Source: Nocardioides sp. Arc9.136 (GTDB lineage: Bacteria; Actinomycetota; Actinomycetes; Propionibacteriales; Nocardioidaceae). Taken from it: 64,000 nucleotides of DNA. This document shows, piece after piece, positions 8,888 to 17,992 of the stretch. Numbering within the stretch: the stretch's first letter is position 1; the number at the start of each line of letters is the position of its first letter. The notes under the pieces were generated by a model, which saw nothing but the letters and a program-made list of their open reading frames with translations, was not told the origin of the DNA and did no database searches. The stretch covers positions 372,001 through 436,000 of the forward strand of contig NZ_CP113431.1 in the NCBI RefSeq assembly GCF_030506255.1. The letters run 5' to 3'. The position numbers were made by a program, and so were the translations under genes.

Positions 8888-10269
8888 CCTCGGTCGCCTC
8901 GACCGCCCGGGAGATGGCCGCGGCGGTGCGCCGGCGCGAGATCTCCGCGCGCGAGCTGCTCGACCTGCACCTGGACCGGATCGCCGAGCGCAACCCCGAG
9001 CTCAACGCGATCGTCTCGCTCGACGAGGAACGGGCCCGCCAGGGCGCCGCCGCGGCCGACGAGGCGCTGGCCGGCGGCGCGGAGGTCGGCCCGCTGCACG
9101 GGCTGCCGTTCGCCTTCAAGGACACCCACGCCGTGGGCGGGTGGCGCACGACGTACGGCTCGACGCTGCGCGCGGACCACGTGCCCGACCGCGACGAGCT
9201 GCTCGTGGAGCGGGTGCGCGGGGCCGGTGCGGTGACGATCGGCAAGACCAACGTGCCGGAGTTCGCGGCCGGGTCGCACACGTTCAACAAGGTCTTCGGC
9301 ACCACGCTGAACCCGGTCGACCCGAGCCGGTCCGCCGGCGGGTCGAGCGGTGGCGCGGCGTGCGCGCTGGCCTCGGGCATGGTGCCGCTCGCCGACGGCT
9401 CGGACATGGGCGGCTCGCTGCGCAACCCGGCGTCGTTCTGCGGGGTCGTCGGCATGCGCCCGAGCCTGGGCCGGGTGCCGGAGTGGCCGCTGTACAACCA
9501 GTGGGAGACCACCTCGGTCGGCGGCCCGATGGCCCGCAACGTCGCGGACCTGGCGCTGCTGCTCTCGGTGTTGGCCGGCCCGGACGCCCGGGCCCCGCAG
9601 GCGCTGGGGGACCCGGGCGCGACGTTCGCCGACCCCCGGCCGGCGTCGCTGGGCGGCCTGCGGGTGGCGCTCAGCACCGACCTCGGCGGCGCGTTCGAGG
9701 TCGACCACGAGGTCGCGGCGGTCGTCGAGGCCGCCGGCCGCTCGCTCGCCTCGGCGGGCGCCGCGGTCTCGGGCGCCCACCCCGACCTCGGCCTGGCCGA
9801 GGACACCTTCCGCACGCTGCGTGCCTGGCACTTCCAGGCCAAGCTCGGCCCGCTGCTCGCCGAGCACCCGGAGGCGTTCAAGCCGTCGCTGGCCGACAAC
9901 ATCCGGGCGGGGGAGTCGCTCACCGGCGCGGACGTCGCCCGGGCCTACGCCCAGCGCACCGCGCTGTCGGAGACGATGCGGGAGTTCTTCGGCTCCTACG
10001 ACGTGCTGGTGCTGCCGGTCTCGCAGGTGCCGCCGTTCCCGGCGGACCAGGAGTTCCCCTCCGACATCAACGGCCGGCCGATGGAGACCTACCTGGACTG
10101 GATGCGGTCGGCGTACTTCATCACCGTCACCGGCTGCCCGGCCATCTCGGTCCCCGCCGGCACCACCCGCGACGGCCTCCCCGTCGGCGTCCAGCTCGTC
10201 GCCCCCCACGGCGCCGACCTGCGGCTGCTCGAGGTCGCCCGCGCCGTCGAGGAGCTCGTCGCCCCCTGA
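8884..10269 (+). CDS. Amidase signature family hydrolase
   Basis: A 461-residue amidase-signature enzyme. The Ser-cisSer-Lys triad is visible: Lys79 (FAFKDT), GGSSGG at residues 152-157, and the nucleophile Ser178 in DGSDMGGSLRNPAS. It hydrolyses a linear amide or ureido bond. Translationally coupled to CoxG by a 4-bp overlap, it very likely acts on a product of the pathway. Candidates are ureidomalonate (ureidomalonase role), malonamate, or a carboxybiuret-type acid if the ring substrate were cyanurate. Sequence alone does not settle the substrate. Confidence 0.88.
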   Translation: MTSVASTAREMAAAVRRREISARELLDLHLDRIAERNPELNAIVSLDEERARQGAAAADEALAGGAEVGPLHGLPFAFKDTHAVGGWRTTYGSTLRADHVPDRDELLVERVRGAGAVTIGKTNVPEFAAGSHTFNKVFGTTLNPVDPSRSAGGSSGGAACALASGMVPLADGSDMGGSLRNPASFCGVVGMRPSLGRVPEWPLYNQWETTSVGGPMARNVADLALLLSVLAGPDARAPQALGDPGATFADPRPASLGGLRVALSTDLGGAFEVDHEVAAVVEAAGRSLASAGAAVSGAHPDLGLAEDTFRTLRAWHFQAKLGPLLAEHPEAFKPSLADNIRAGESLTGADVARAYAQRTALSETMREFFGSYDVLVLPVSQVPPFPADQEFPSDINGRPMETYLDWMRSAYFITVTGCPAISVPAGTTRDGLPVGVQLVAPHGADLRLLEVARAVEELVAP

Positions 10270-10286
10270 CCAGCGGGCGGGCTCCG

Positions 10287-10672
10287 TTGGTCGAGCAGGG
10301 AGGCGCGCCAGCGCCGAGCGTCGTCGAGACCCGGTGAGGTGCCCACGGCGCTGGGGACGCTCACGGGGTCTCGACGACGGCTCGCTGGCGCTCGCCTGCT
10401 CGACCAGCGGTACGCCGGAAGACGGTCGCCGGGTCTCGACGACGGCTCGCTAGGGCTCGCCTGCTCGACCAGCGGGCGGCTCTGTTGGTCGAGCAGGGAG
10501 GCGCGCCAGCGCCGAGCGTCGTCGAGATCCGGTGAGGTGCCCACGGTGCTGGGGACGGTCGCGGGGTCTCGACGACGGCTCGCCAGGGCTCGCCTGCTCG
10601 ACCAGCGGTACGCCGGACGACGGTCGCCGGGTCTCGACGACGGCTCGCCGGGGCTCGCCTGCTCGACCAGCG
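10287..10672. repeat. Duplicated array of GTCTCGACGACG interspersed repeats
   Basis: The 487-bp gap between the amidase and hyuA genes is filled by six related ~42-bp elements and no gene. Type A (GGTCGAGCAGG...CGTCGTCGAGA) occurs at 10287-10330 and 10485-10528. Type B, its reverse complement (GTCTCGACGACGGCTCG...), occurs at 10368-10409, 10433-10474, 10566-10607 and 10631-10672. The order A-B-B is repeated twice, so a ~198-bp composite has been duplicated in tandem. Because A and B are inverted, each composite can fold into a large hairpin. Two more members lie at 49978-50065. This looks like a REP/BIME-type element. Confidence 0.88.
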
Positions 10673-10756
10673 GTACGCCGTCGGCAGGGTCTGCCGACGA
10701 TCCGCCGATCTGTCGGCAGAAGATGACGTCGTCCGGGGTCCCTCCCGGTGAGTTGA

Positions 10757-12841
10757 ATGTCCGTCATGACAGCAAGGCGGATGAGGATCGGCATCGACAC
10801 CGGCGGCACGTTCACCGACGTCGTGGCCTTCGACGAGGACAGCGGTGCGGTGGTCACCACCAAGACCCCGAGCACGCCGGCGAACCCGGCCGACGGGTTC
10901 CTGGCCGGCATCGACAAGGTGCTGGACCTTGCCGGGGCGAGCTTCGACGACGTCGTCGCGGTCAGCCACGGCACGACGGTCGCGACCAACCAGCTGCTCG
11001 AGGGCAAGGTCGACGCGCTCGGCTTCGTGACCACCGAGGGCTACGAGGCGATGCTCGAGATCGCCCGCCAGTCGGTGCCCGACGGCTACGGCAACTCCTA
11101 CTTCTGGGTCAAGCCCGACCGGATCGTCCCCCGCGACATGGTCAAGGGGGTCGGCGGTCGCCTCGACCACACCGGCGCGGAGATCCGCCCCTTCGACGAG
11201 GACGGCGCCCGCCGCGTCGCCCGCTGGTTCAAGGACCAGGGCATCGACACCCTCGGCGTGTGCTTCCTGCACGCCTACGCCAACCCGGCGCACGAGGAGC
11301 GGATGCGCGAGATCCTCGCCGAGGAGCACCCCGACGCGGTCGTGTCGATCTCCAGCGAGGTGCTGCGCGAGTACCGCGAGTACGAGCGCTCGATGACCAC
11401 CCTCGTCGACGCCGCGGTGAAGCCGAAGCTCTCCCGCTACGTCAACAACATCAAGGACCGCCTGGCCGGCCAGAGCGGCCGCACCATCCCGTTCTACGTG
11501 ATGAAGTCCAACGGCGGTGTGCTCTCGGCCGACGAGGTCGTGCACCAGCCGATCACCACCGTGCTCTCCGGCCCGGCCGCGGGCGCGCTCGGCGCGGCCC
11601 TGATCGCGAAGGTCGCCGGCTTCGACCGCGTGCTGACCTCCGACGGCGGCGGCACCTCGACCGACGTCTCCGTCGTGATCGACGGCGAGCCCACGCTGAC
11701 CACCGAGGGCAGCGTCGGCGTCTACCCCTCCAAGATCCCGATGATCGACGTCGTCACCGTCGGTGCCGGCGGCGGCTCGATCGCCTGGCTCTCCCCCGAG
11801 GGCACCCTCAAGGTCGGTCCGCACTCGGCCGGCGCCGACCCGGGCCCGATCTGCTACCGCAAGGGCGGCAGCGAGGTCACGATCACCGACGCGCACGTCT
11901 TCCTCGGCCGGATCCCCCCGCACCTGCTCGGCGGCGAGATCCCGCTCGACGTCGACTCCGCCTCCTCGGCGATCCAGGAGCTGGCCGGCAAGCTCGGCAT
12001 CACGCCGGAGGCCTGCGCCACCGGCATCCTGGAGATCTCGGCGTGGAACCAGGCGAACGCCCTGCGCCAGGTCACCGTCAAGCGCGGCCTCGACGTCCGC
12101 GACTTCACGCTCACGACGTTCGGCGGCTCCGGCTCGCTGCTGCTGTGCCGCCTGATGGACATCCTCGGCGTCCCGACCGTCCTCGTCCCGCCGAACCCGG
12201 GCAACGTCTCGGCGTTCGGCCTGCTCACCGTGGACGTCAAGAACGACTACGTGCAGACCCACGTCGCGCTCCAGGACGACCTCGACCCGGCCGTCCTCCA
12301 GCGCGAGTACGACGTGCTCACCGAGCGCGCCGCCGCGGCGCTCGCCAAGGAGGGCTTCGACCCCGAGCAGCACGTGTTCGTGCGCACCGCCGACGTGCGC
12401 TACTTCGGCCAGGCCTTCGAGGTCCGGGTCACGGTGCCCGAGGGCCCGGTGACCGCGGAGACGCTGGCCGCGGTGGCCGAGCGGTTCCACGCCGAGCACC
12501 ACACGCTCTACGGCTACGACTTCGCGCAGGACCCGACCCAGCAGGTCGAGGTCGTCAACCTGCGCGTCTCCGGCGTCGGCCCGATCCGCCGCCCGGAGAT
12601 CCCCAAGGCCCCGACCGACAAGGCGACCCCGGAGCAGACCGGCACCCGCCAGGTCTGCTTCGACGCCGACGCCGGGTACGTCGAGACGCCGGTCTACTGG
12701 CGCCCCGACCTGCCCGCCGGCCAGGTGCTCGCCGGCCCGGTGATCATCGAGGAGTTCGGCTCGACCGTGCCCATCCACCCCGGCTTCACCGCCCGGGTCG
12801 ACGACTACGCCAACATCGTGGTGACGAGGAGCGACGCATGA
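10757..12841 (+). CDS. hyuA: Hydantoinase/oxoprolinase family subunit A (HyuA-like)
   Basis: A 694-residue ATP-dependent hydantoinase/oxoprolinase A subunit of the actin-like ATPase fold. Phosphate-binding motifs are GIDTGGTFTDVVAFDED near the N-terminus and LTSDGGGTSTDVSVV near residue 298. With HyuB it hydrolyses cyclic or activated amides at the cost of ATP, or carboxylates ketones in the acetone-carboxylase branch. ATG 10757 is the first of three clustered starts (10757, 10766, 10781). It overlaps hyuB by 4 bp. In this locus it could act on a ring or ureide intermediate; the substrate is unassigned. Confidence 0.87.
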   Translation: MSVMTARRMRIGIDTGGTFTDVVAFDEDSGAVVTTKTPSTPANPADGFLAGIDKVLDLAGASFDDVVAVSHGTTVATNQLLEGKVDALGFVTTEGYEAMLEIARQSVPDGYGNSYFWVKPDRIVPRDMVKGVGGRLDHTGAEIRPFDEDGARRVARWFKDQGIDTLGVCFLHAYANPAHEERMREILAEEHPDAVVSISSEVLREYREYERSMTTLVDAAVKPKLSRYVNNIKDRLAGQSGRTIPFYVMKSNGGVLSADEVVHQPITTVLSGPAAGALGAALIAKVAGFDRVLTSDGGGTSTDVSVVIDGEPTLTTEGSVGVYPSKIPMIDVVTVGAGGGSIAWLSPEGTLKVGPHSAGADPGPICYRKGGSEVTITDAHVFLGRIPPHLLGGEIPLDVDSASSAIQELAGKLGITPEACATGILEISAWNQANALRQVTVKRGLDVRDFTLTTFGGSGSLLLCRLMDILGVPTVLVPPNPGNVSAFGLLTVDVKNDYVQTHVALQDDLDPAVLQREYDVLTERAAAALAKEGFDPEQHVFVRTADVRYFGQAFEVRVTVPEGPVTAETLAAVAERFHAEHHTLYGYDFAQDPTQQVEVVNLRVSGVGPIRRPEIPKAPTDKATPEQTGTRQVCFDADAGYVETPVYWRPDLPAGQVLAGPVIIEEFGSTVPIHPGFTARVDDYANIVVTRSDA

Positions 12842-14808
12842 CCACCGACACCCACCCGGGCACCTTCGCCGGTGCTCCGGACCTCGGCAGCCGCCGGGCC
12901 CCGACGCAGTTCCCCTTCGGCCCGCTGACCGACGACGCCGGTCGCGGCGCGGACCCGGTCCTCGTCGAGATCGTGCAGGGCTCGCTCGCCGCGGTCGAGC
13001 ACGAGGTCGAGACGGCCATCGCGCGGACCAGCCGCAGCCCGATGATCCGCGACGCGCACGACTTCCGCGCCGGCATCCACGACCGGAAGCTGCGCAAGCT
13101 CACCGGCCGGTCGTACTCCGCCCTGGTGCACCCGGTCGCGCGTGACTTCCCGATCGAGGACATGAAGGAGGGTGACGTCTTCTTCCACAACGACGTCTAC
13201 CTCTCCGAGGGCGGGATCGGCCACCTCCCCGACCTCTGCGTCACCGTGCCGGTCTTCGCCGGCCCGGAGGGCGAGCGTCGCGTGGTCGCCTTCGTCCAGG
13301 CCTTCGGCCACCACGACGACATCGGCGGCGCGGTGCCGGGCTCGATGCCCTCGCACGCCACCAGCGTCTACGAGGAGGGCCTCGCGGTCCCCCCGATCAA
13401 GCTGTGGGACGCCGGCGTCCCCAACCGGTCCGCCCTGGCGATCATGACCCGCAACTCCCGCATGCCGGAGTCGCTGGCCGCCGACCTCGACGCCGAGTGC
13501 TCGGCGTGCCTGATGGGCGCCCGCCGGCTCGGCGAGCTCTTCGACCGGTACGGCGTGGAGACCGTCGAGGCCTGCTTCGACGCGATCATCGACCGCTCGA
13601 CCGAGACCTACCGGCGCGAGATCCTCTCCAAGATCCCGGTCGGGACCTGGACCTGGGAGGACTACGCCGAGCACGACGGCGTCGACGACCCGCAGCTGCA
13701 CACCCAGCGGATCACCCTGACCCGCACCGCGGCCGACGACCCCGACGGCGAGCGCCTGGTGCTCGACTTTGCGGGCACCGGCCCGCAGGCCAAGGGCCCG
13801 ATCAACCACTGCGGTGACTACTCCGACGGCGTCTTCCTCAAGAAGTGGCTCGCGCCGATCCTGCGCAACCTCGCCGACACCCCCGAGCGGATGGCCGAGC
13901 TCGACGTCAACGAGGGCGTCGTGCCGCTCATCGAGATGCGCTTCCCGGAGCCGGGCACGCTGCTGACGCCGGTCTTCCCGGCGCCGACGAACGCCCGCAC
14001 GTTCGTGATCCTGCGCCTGCTCGGCGTGCTCGCCGGCGTGATCGCCAAGGCGGTCGACGGCAAGATGCCGGCCGACCAGGAGACGATCCGCTACACCGGC
14101 GTGTACGGCGAGGACCTCGAGGGCCGTCCGTACCTCATGCGCGAGGTCCTCGGCGGCGGCTCGGGCGGTCGCTACTACGCCGACGGCGAGGACACCATCC
14201 ACGTCGTCCCCGACAGCCGGAACCTCCCGACGGAGTTCACCGAGTCGCGGTTCCCGTTCCTCGTGGAGTCGCTCAGCCTCGCCGTCGACTCCGGCGGCGC
14301 CGGCCAGTTCCGCGGCGGCCTGGGCTACGAGAAGCACATCCGCATGCTCAAGGACGCGCACTTCATGTCCATCGCGGACCGCTCGATCCTGGCCTGCTGG
14401 GGCGTCAAGGGCGGCAAGGCGGGCACGCCGTTCCAGGTCACCATCGACCCCGACGGCCCGAACGAGCGCGAGGTCGACGCGCTCGCCGACTCCGAGCCGG
14501 TGAAGGCGGGGGAGACCATCCGCATCCGCACCACCGGTGGTGGCGGCTGGGGCAACCCGCTGGACCGCGACCCCGAGCTCGTCGTGCGCGACGTGCGCTG
14601 GCGCAAGGTCTCCCCGGCCGCGGCGCTCGCCGACTACGGCGTGGTGCTGACCGGCTCGGTCGACGACGACACGCTGTCGTACGACGCCGAGGCGACCACC
14701 GCGGAGCGCGCGGGCCGGCCGGAGCCGGTCGACGCGTTCTTCGACCGGGGCCCGGGCTACGGCACCCTCGCCGGTGGCGCCGCCTCGGCCGAGGTCGACC
14801 ACCTCTGA
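12838..14808 (+). CDS. hyuB: Hydantoinase B/oxoprolinase family subunit (HyuB-like)
   Basis: A 656-residue partner of HyuA. Typical family segments are DPVLVEIVQGSLAAVEHEVE near residue 40, EGDVFFHNDVYLSEGGIGHL near 112-131, and the C-terminal GETIRIRTTGGGGWGNPLDR. Translationally coupled to hyuA (ATGACC at 12838 overlaps the upstream stop). Subunit B supplies most of the metal-bound catalytic site in characterised oxoprolinases. Of near-normal length for a stand-alone B subunit, with no visible defects. Caprolactamase, hydantoinase and acetone carboxylase relatives exist, so the exact reaction cannot be read from sequence. Confidence 0.87.
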   Translation: MTTDTHPGTFAGAPDLGSRRAPTQFPFGPLTDDAGRGADPVLVEIVQGSLAAVEHEVETAIARTSRSPMIRDAHDFRAGIHDRKLRKLTGRSYSALVHPVARDFPIEDMKEGDVFFHNDVYLSEGGIGHLPDLCVTVPVFAGPEGERRVVAFVQAFGHHDDIGGAVPGSMPSHATSVYEEGLAVPPIKLWDAGVPNRSALAIMTRNSRMPESLAADLDAECSACLMGARRLGELFDRYGVETVEACFDAIIDRSTETYRREILSKIPVGTWTWEDYAEHDGVDDPQLHTQRITLTRTAADDPDGERLVLDFAGTGPQAKGPINHCGDYSDGVFLKKWLAPILRNLADTPERMAELDVNEGVVPLIEMRFPEPGTLLTPVFPAPTNARTFVILRLLGVLAGVIAKAVDGKMPADQETIRYTGVYGEDLEGRPYLMREVLGGGSGGRYYADGEDTIHVVPDSRNLPTEFTESRFPFLVESLSLAVDSGGAGQFRGGLGYEKHIRMLKDAHFMSIADRSILACWGVKGGKAGTPFQVTIDPDGPNEREVDALADSEPVKAGETIRIRTTGGGGWGNPLDRDPELVVRDVRWRKVSPAAALADYGVVLTGSVDDDTLSYDAEATTAERAGRPEPVDAFFDRGPGYGTLAGGAASAEVDHL

Positions 14809-14819
14809 GGCAGGACCCG

Positions 14820-15608
14820 ATGCACGTCGCCGTCCTCGGCGGGAACGGCAAGACCGGTCGCGCCGTGGGCGCGGCCCTGGCCCGGGCGGGTGCCACCGCG
14901 CACCCCCTGGGCCGGGCCGCGTCCGGCGACCTCCCGGCGGCGCTCGCCGGGGCCGACGCCGTCCACGTCATCGCGCCGAACCTCCACCCCGACGAGCCGG
15001 CGTACGTCGCCACCGTGCTCGACGCCGCGGTCGCCGCGGGGGTCGACCGGGTGGTCCACCACTCGGTCGCCTCGCCGTACGCCCCCGCCATGCCGCACCA
15101 CCTCCGCAAGGCCGTCGCCGAGGACCTCGTGCGGCGCTCCGGGCTGCGCTGGACGATCCTGCAGCCCTGCGCCTACGTGCAGAACTTCGTGCCTGCGCTG
15201 CGGTCGGGCGGGGACCTCGAGGTGCCGTACGCCGTCGACACGCCGTTCGGGCTGGTCGACCTGCACGACGTCGCCGAGGCCACCGCGGCGGTGCTGACGA
15301 CCGACGGGCACGCGGGTGCGACGTACGAGCTCGGCGGCCCGGCGCTGGTGAGCGTCGCCGACGTCGCCGCCGCTGCCGCCGACGTGCTCGGCCGGCCGGT
15401 GGCGGCGCGCCGCACCGATCCGGAGGCGTGGCGGGGCGAGGGGCTCGACGCCCGCGAGCAGGAGTGGCTGCGGGCGATGTTCGCCTACTACGACCGGCAC
15501 GGCCTGCCGACCGGGCCGCTGCCGCTGGCCGCGCTGCTCGGGCGGGAGGGCCGGGCGCCCACCTCCCTGCGGGCCGCGCTGGCCCGCGACCTCGCTGGCA
15601 CAAGTTGA
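14820..15608 (+). CDS. NmrA/NAD(P)H-binding atypical short-chain dehydrogenase
   Basis: A 262-residue protein with an N-terminal Rossmann motif, VAVLGGNGKTGRAVGAALAR (GGNGKTG). It lacks the classical YxxxK dehydrogenase pair at the expected place, and resembles NmrA/SDR-a5 proteins that bind NAD(P) as sensors or quinone reductases. ATG 14820 follows GAGGCAGGA by a suitable distance, 11 bp after the hyuB stop, so it belongs to the hyuAB unit. The role in the pathway is unknown; a redox sensor or a reductase is possible. Confidence 0.7.
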   Translation: MHVAVLGGNGKTGRAVGAALARAGATAHPLGRAASGDLPAALAGADAVHVIAPNLHPDEPAYVATVLDAAVAAGVDRVVHHSVASPYAPAMPHHLRKAVAEDLVRRSGLRWTILQPCAYVQNFVPALRSGGDLEVPYAVDTPFGLVDLHDVAEATAAVLTTDGHAGATYELGGPALVSVADVAAAAADVLGRPVAARRTDPEAWRGEGLDAREQEWLRAMFAYYDRHGLPTGPLPLAALLGREGRAPTSLRAALARDLAGTS

Positions 15609-15678
15609 CAGCGCTCGCGGGTCGCGTCGGCGGATCCGCACGATGAACGAGGGTGAGCCCACTCACTAGGTTCGACGC

Positions 15679-16626
15679 ATGAGACTTCTCCTCGCGCTGG
15701 GCGGCAACGCGATGACCTCCCCGGACGGCAGCGCCCGTCCGGAGGACCAGATCGCCGCCGCCGAGAAGGCGATGGAGGCCGTCGCCGACCTGGTCGCCGA
15801 AGGTGTCGACGTCATCGTCACCCACGGCAACGGACCCCAGGTGGGCAACCTCCTCGTCAAGAACGAAGTGGCCGCGCACGTGGTGCCCCCGGTCCCGCTG
15901 GACTGGTGCGGCGCGCAGACGCAGGGCACCATCGGCGACATCCTGGTCAACGCCCTCGACCGCGCCCTCGGCCGCCGGGGGATCGACCGGCCCTCGGCCG
16001 CGTTGGTGACCCGCACCCGCGTCGACGCCGACGACCCGGCGTTCCAGAAGCCGAGCAAGCCCGTCGGGCGCTACCTGCCCGAGGACGAGGCGCGCCGGAT
16101 GATGGAGCACGGCGAGACCTGGGAGGACCGCGGCGAGCGCGGCTGGCGCCGGGTCGTGGCCTCGCCCGAGCCGCTCGAGGTCATCGACGCCCCCGCGGTC
16201 GTCGCCCTCTCCGACGCCGGCTTCGTCGTCGTCGCCAACGGCGGCGGCGGCATCCCGACGGTACGCCGCGACGACGGCTCGCTCGCCGGCGTCGAGGCCG
16301 TCATCGACAAGGACCTCGGCGCCGCGCTCCTGGCGCGCGCGATCGAGGTCGACATGCTCGTGATCGCCACCGACGTGGCGCACGCCGTCCTCGCCTTCGG
16401 CACCCCCGAGGCCGAGGACATCGGCGAGGTCACGCTGTCCCAGATGCGTGAGCACGCCGCCGCCGGCCACTTCGCCGGCGGCTCCATGGGCCCGAAGGTC
16501 GACGCCGTCTGCCGGTTCGTCGAGCACTCCGGCCGGCCCGGTGTCATCACCGACCTCGGCACCATCGTCGCAGCCGCCAACCGCACCGCTGGGACGATCG
16601 TCGTCCCCGACCGAAAGGAAGCCTGA
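15679..16626 (+). CDS. arcC: Carbamate kinase
   Basis: A 315-residue protein of full family length. N-terminal LLLALGGNAMTSPDG, VTHGNGPQVGNLL and the DWCGAQTQGTIGDILVNAL segment are characteristic of carbamate kinase. It converts carbamoyl phosphate plus ADP to ATP, CO2 and ammonia, or the reverse. Four bases separate it from the barbiturase-family gene. There are no arginine deiminase genes here, so its carbamoyl phosphate must come from elsewhere. The FdrA/DUF2877 pair at 1-1.3 kb is the natural source, mirroring AllFGH/AllK in E. coli allantoin metabolism. Confidence 0.93.
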   Translation: MRLLLALGGNAMTSPDGSARPEDQIAAAEKAMEAVADLVAEGVDVIVTHGNGPQVGNLLVKNEVAAHVVPPVPLDWCGAQTQGTIGDILVNALDRALGRRGIDRPSAALVTRTRVDADDPAFQKPSKPVGRYLPEDEARRMMEHGETWEDRGERGWRRVVASPEPLEVIDAPAVVALSDAGFVVVANGGGGIPTVRRDDGSLAGVEAVIDKDLGAALLARAIEVDMLVIATDVAHAVLAFGTPEAEDIGEVTLSQMREHAAAGHFAGGSMGPKVDAVCRFVEHSGRPGVITDLGTIVAAANRTAGTIVVPDRKEA

Positions 16627-16629
16627 CCC

Positions 16630-17736
16630 ATGCCTTCTGCCATCGAGGTCCGCAAGGTCCCGATCCACTCCGTCGCCGACGCCTCGGAGCTGGCCAAGCT
16701 CATCGACGGGGGCGTCTTCGCCGCCGACCGCGTCATCGCGATCATCGGCAAGACCGAGGGCAACGGCGGTGTGAACGACTACACCCGGATCATCGCCGAC
16801 CGTGCGTTCCGCGAGGTGCTCGTCGAGAAGGGCGCCCCGGCCGACCAGGTCAAGCAGGTCCCGATCGTGTGGTCCGGCGGCACCGACGGCGTGATCAGCC
16901 CCCACGCCACCATCTTCGCGACCGTGGACGTCCCCGAGGACGACCCGACCCGCCAGGAGCAGCGCCTCACGGTGGGCTTCGCGATGAGCGAGGCGATCCT
17001 CCCGGAGGAGATCGGCTACACCGCGATGATCAAGAAGGTCGCCGACGGCGTGAAGGTCGCCATGGAGCGCGCCGGCATCAGCGACCCCAAGGACGTCCAC
17101 TACGTCCAGACCAAGACCCCGCTGCTGACCATCCACACCATCCGCGACGCCCACAGCCGCGGCAAGGAGGTGTGGACCGAGCACACCCACGAGTCCATGG
17201 ACCTCTCCAACGGCGTCACCGGCCTCGGCATCGCGGTCGCCCTCGGCGAGATCGACATGCCCTCCGACGAGGACGTCATGAAGAACCGCGACCTCTACTC
17301 CTCGGTCGCCTCCTGCTCCTCCGGCGTCGAGCTCGACCAGGCCCAGATCGTCGTCGTCGGCAACGCCACCGGCGTCGGCGGCCGCTACCGCATCGGCCAC
17401 TCGGTGATGAACGACGCCCTCGACCAGGACGGCATCTGGGCCGCCATCAAGGACGCCGGCCTCGACCTCCCCGAGCGCCCGCACCACACCGACCTCGACG
17501 GCAAGCTCGTCAACGTCTTCCTCAAGTGCGAGGTCTCCGGCGACGGCCAGGTCCGCGGCCGCCGCAACGCCATGCTCGACGACTCCGACGTGCACTGGCA
17601 CCGCCAGATCAAGTCCTGCGTCGGCGGCGTGACCGCCGCGGTCACCGGCGACCCGGCCGTGTTCGTCTCGGTCTCCGCCGCCCACCAGGGCCCCGACGGC
17701 GGCGGCCCGGTCGCCGCGATCGTCGACCTCGGCTGA
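16630..17736 (+). CDS. Ring-opening amidohydrolase (barbiturase/cyanuric acid hydrolase family)
   Basis: A 368-residue member of the AtzD/TrzD/barbiturase family, made of three similar repeats. Each repeat offers a Lys and a Ser in matching positions: Lys41 (IGKTEGNGG) with WSGGTDG at 81-87; Lys162 (QTKTPLL) with SCSSGVE at 228-234; Lys299 with [20 protein letters not shown] near 347-366. Family members open barbiturate to ureidomalonate or cyanurate to carboxybiuret. Neighbouring uracil-type permease and molybdenum hydroxylase favour barbiturase. It ends the + strand operon and is followed by a terminator. Confidence 0.9.
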   Translation: MPSAIEVRKVPIHSVADASELAKLIDGGVFAADRVIAIIGKTEGNGGVNDYTRIIADRAFREVLVEKGAPADQVKQVPIVWSGGTDGVISPHATIFATVDVPEDDPTRQEQRLTVGFAMSEAILPEEIGYTAMIKKVADGVKVAMERAGISDPKDVHYVQTKTPLLTIHTIRDAHSRGKEVWTEHTHESMDLSNGVTGLGIAVALGEIDMPSDEDVMKNRDLYSSVASCSSGVELDQAQIVVVGNATGVGGRYRIGHSVMNDALDQDGIWAAIKDAGLDLPERPHHTDLDGKLVNVFLKCEVSGDGQVRGRRNAMLDDSDVHWHRQIKSCVGGVTAAVTGDPAVFVSVSAAHQGPDGGGPVAAIVDLG

Positions 17737-17784
17737 CGGCTGCTGCCGGCTCCTGACCGGCTGACCCGCGCACGCGGCGTACGC

Positions 17785-17815
17785 GAAGGGCCCGACCGAT
17801 CCGGTCGGGCCCTTC
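17785..17815 (+). terminator. Hairpin terminator after barbiturase-family gene
   Basis: A perfect 14-bp stem (17785-17798 with 17802-17815, arms GAAGGGCCCGACCG) with a 3-nt loop lies 48 bp past the stop codon. The downstream run is GTCGTGCTCG rather than poly-T, common in high-GC genomes. Confidence 0.75.
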
Positions 17816-17871
17816 GTCGTGCTCGTGGGTCTGGGTCGGGGTTCGGGTGGGCCGGGCTCAGTGGCGCGGAT

Positions 17872-17940
17872 CGGGATAGTCACGGACGTTTCTGCCCTCC
17901 GGTGGGTCCGTGAGGGGCAGGAACGTCCGTGACGATCCCG
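17872..17940. repeat. Long near-perfect palindrome with CACGGAC boxes
   Basis: Arms 17872-17898 and 17914-17940 pair almost fully (CGGGAT and GTCACGGACGTT matched by AACGTCCGTGAC and ATCCCG, with two internal mismatches). The box CACGGAC or its complement occurs three times: at 17881, 17906 and 17925. It lies between the operon terminator and the 3' end of the minus-strand CoA-transferase. It may terminate that gene or be a REP-like element. Confidence 0.65.
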
Positions 17941-17992
17941 CCACGGAGGCTCGACGCCAGAGGCAGCGCCAGCGGCGAGCCGGCCCGGGGCC

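Noticed and set aside
10287..10672. CRISPR array
   Set aside because: Elements alternate in orientation, are irregularly spaced and lack unique spacers or cas genes.
10361..12778. 805-codon open frame opposite hyuA
   Set aside because: Same compositional shadow; hyuA on the + strand has ATPase motifs and coupled neighbours.
16630..17736. Cyanuric acid hydrolase as the preferred name
   Set aside because: The family covers both activities, but there are no biuret or allophanate hydrolase genes here and the uracil-type permease and hydroxylase favour barbiturate; kept as an alternative only.
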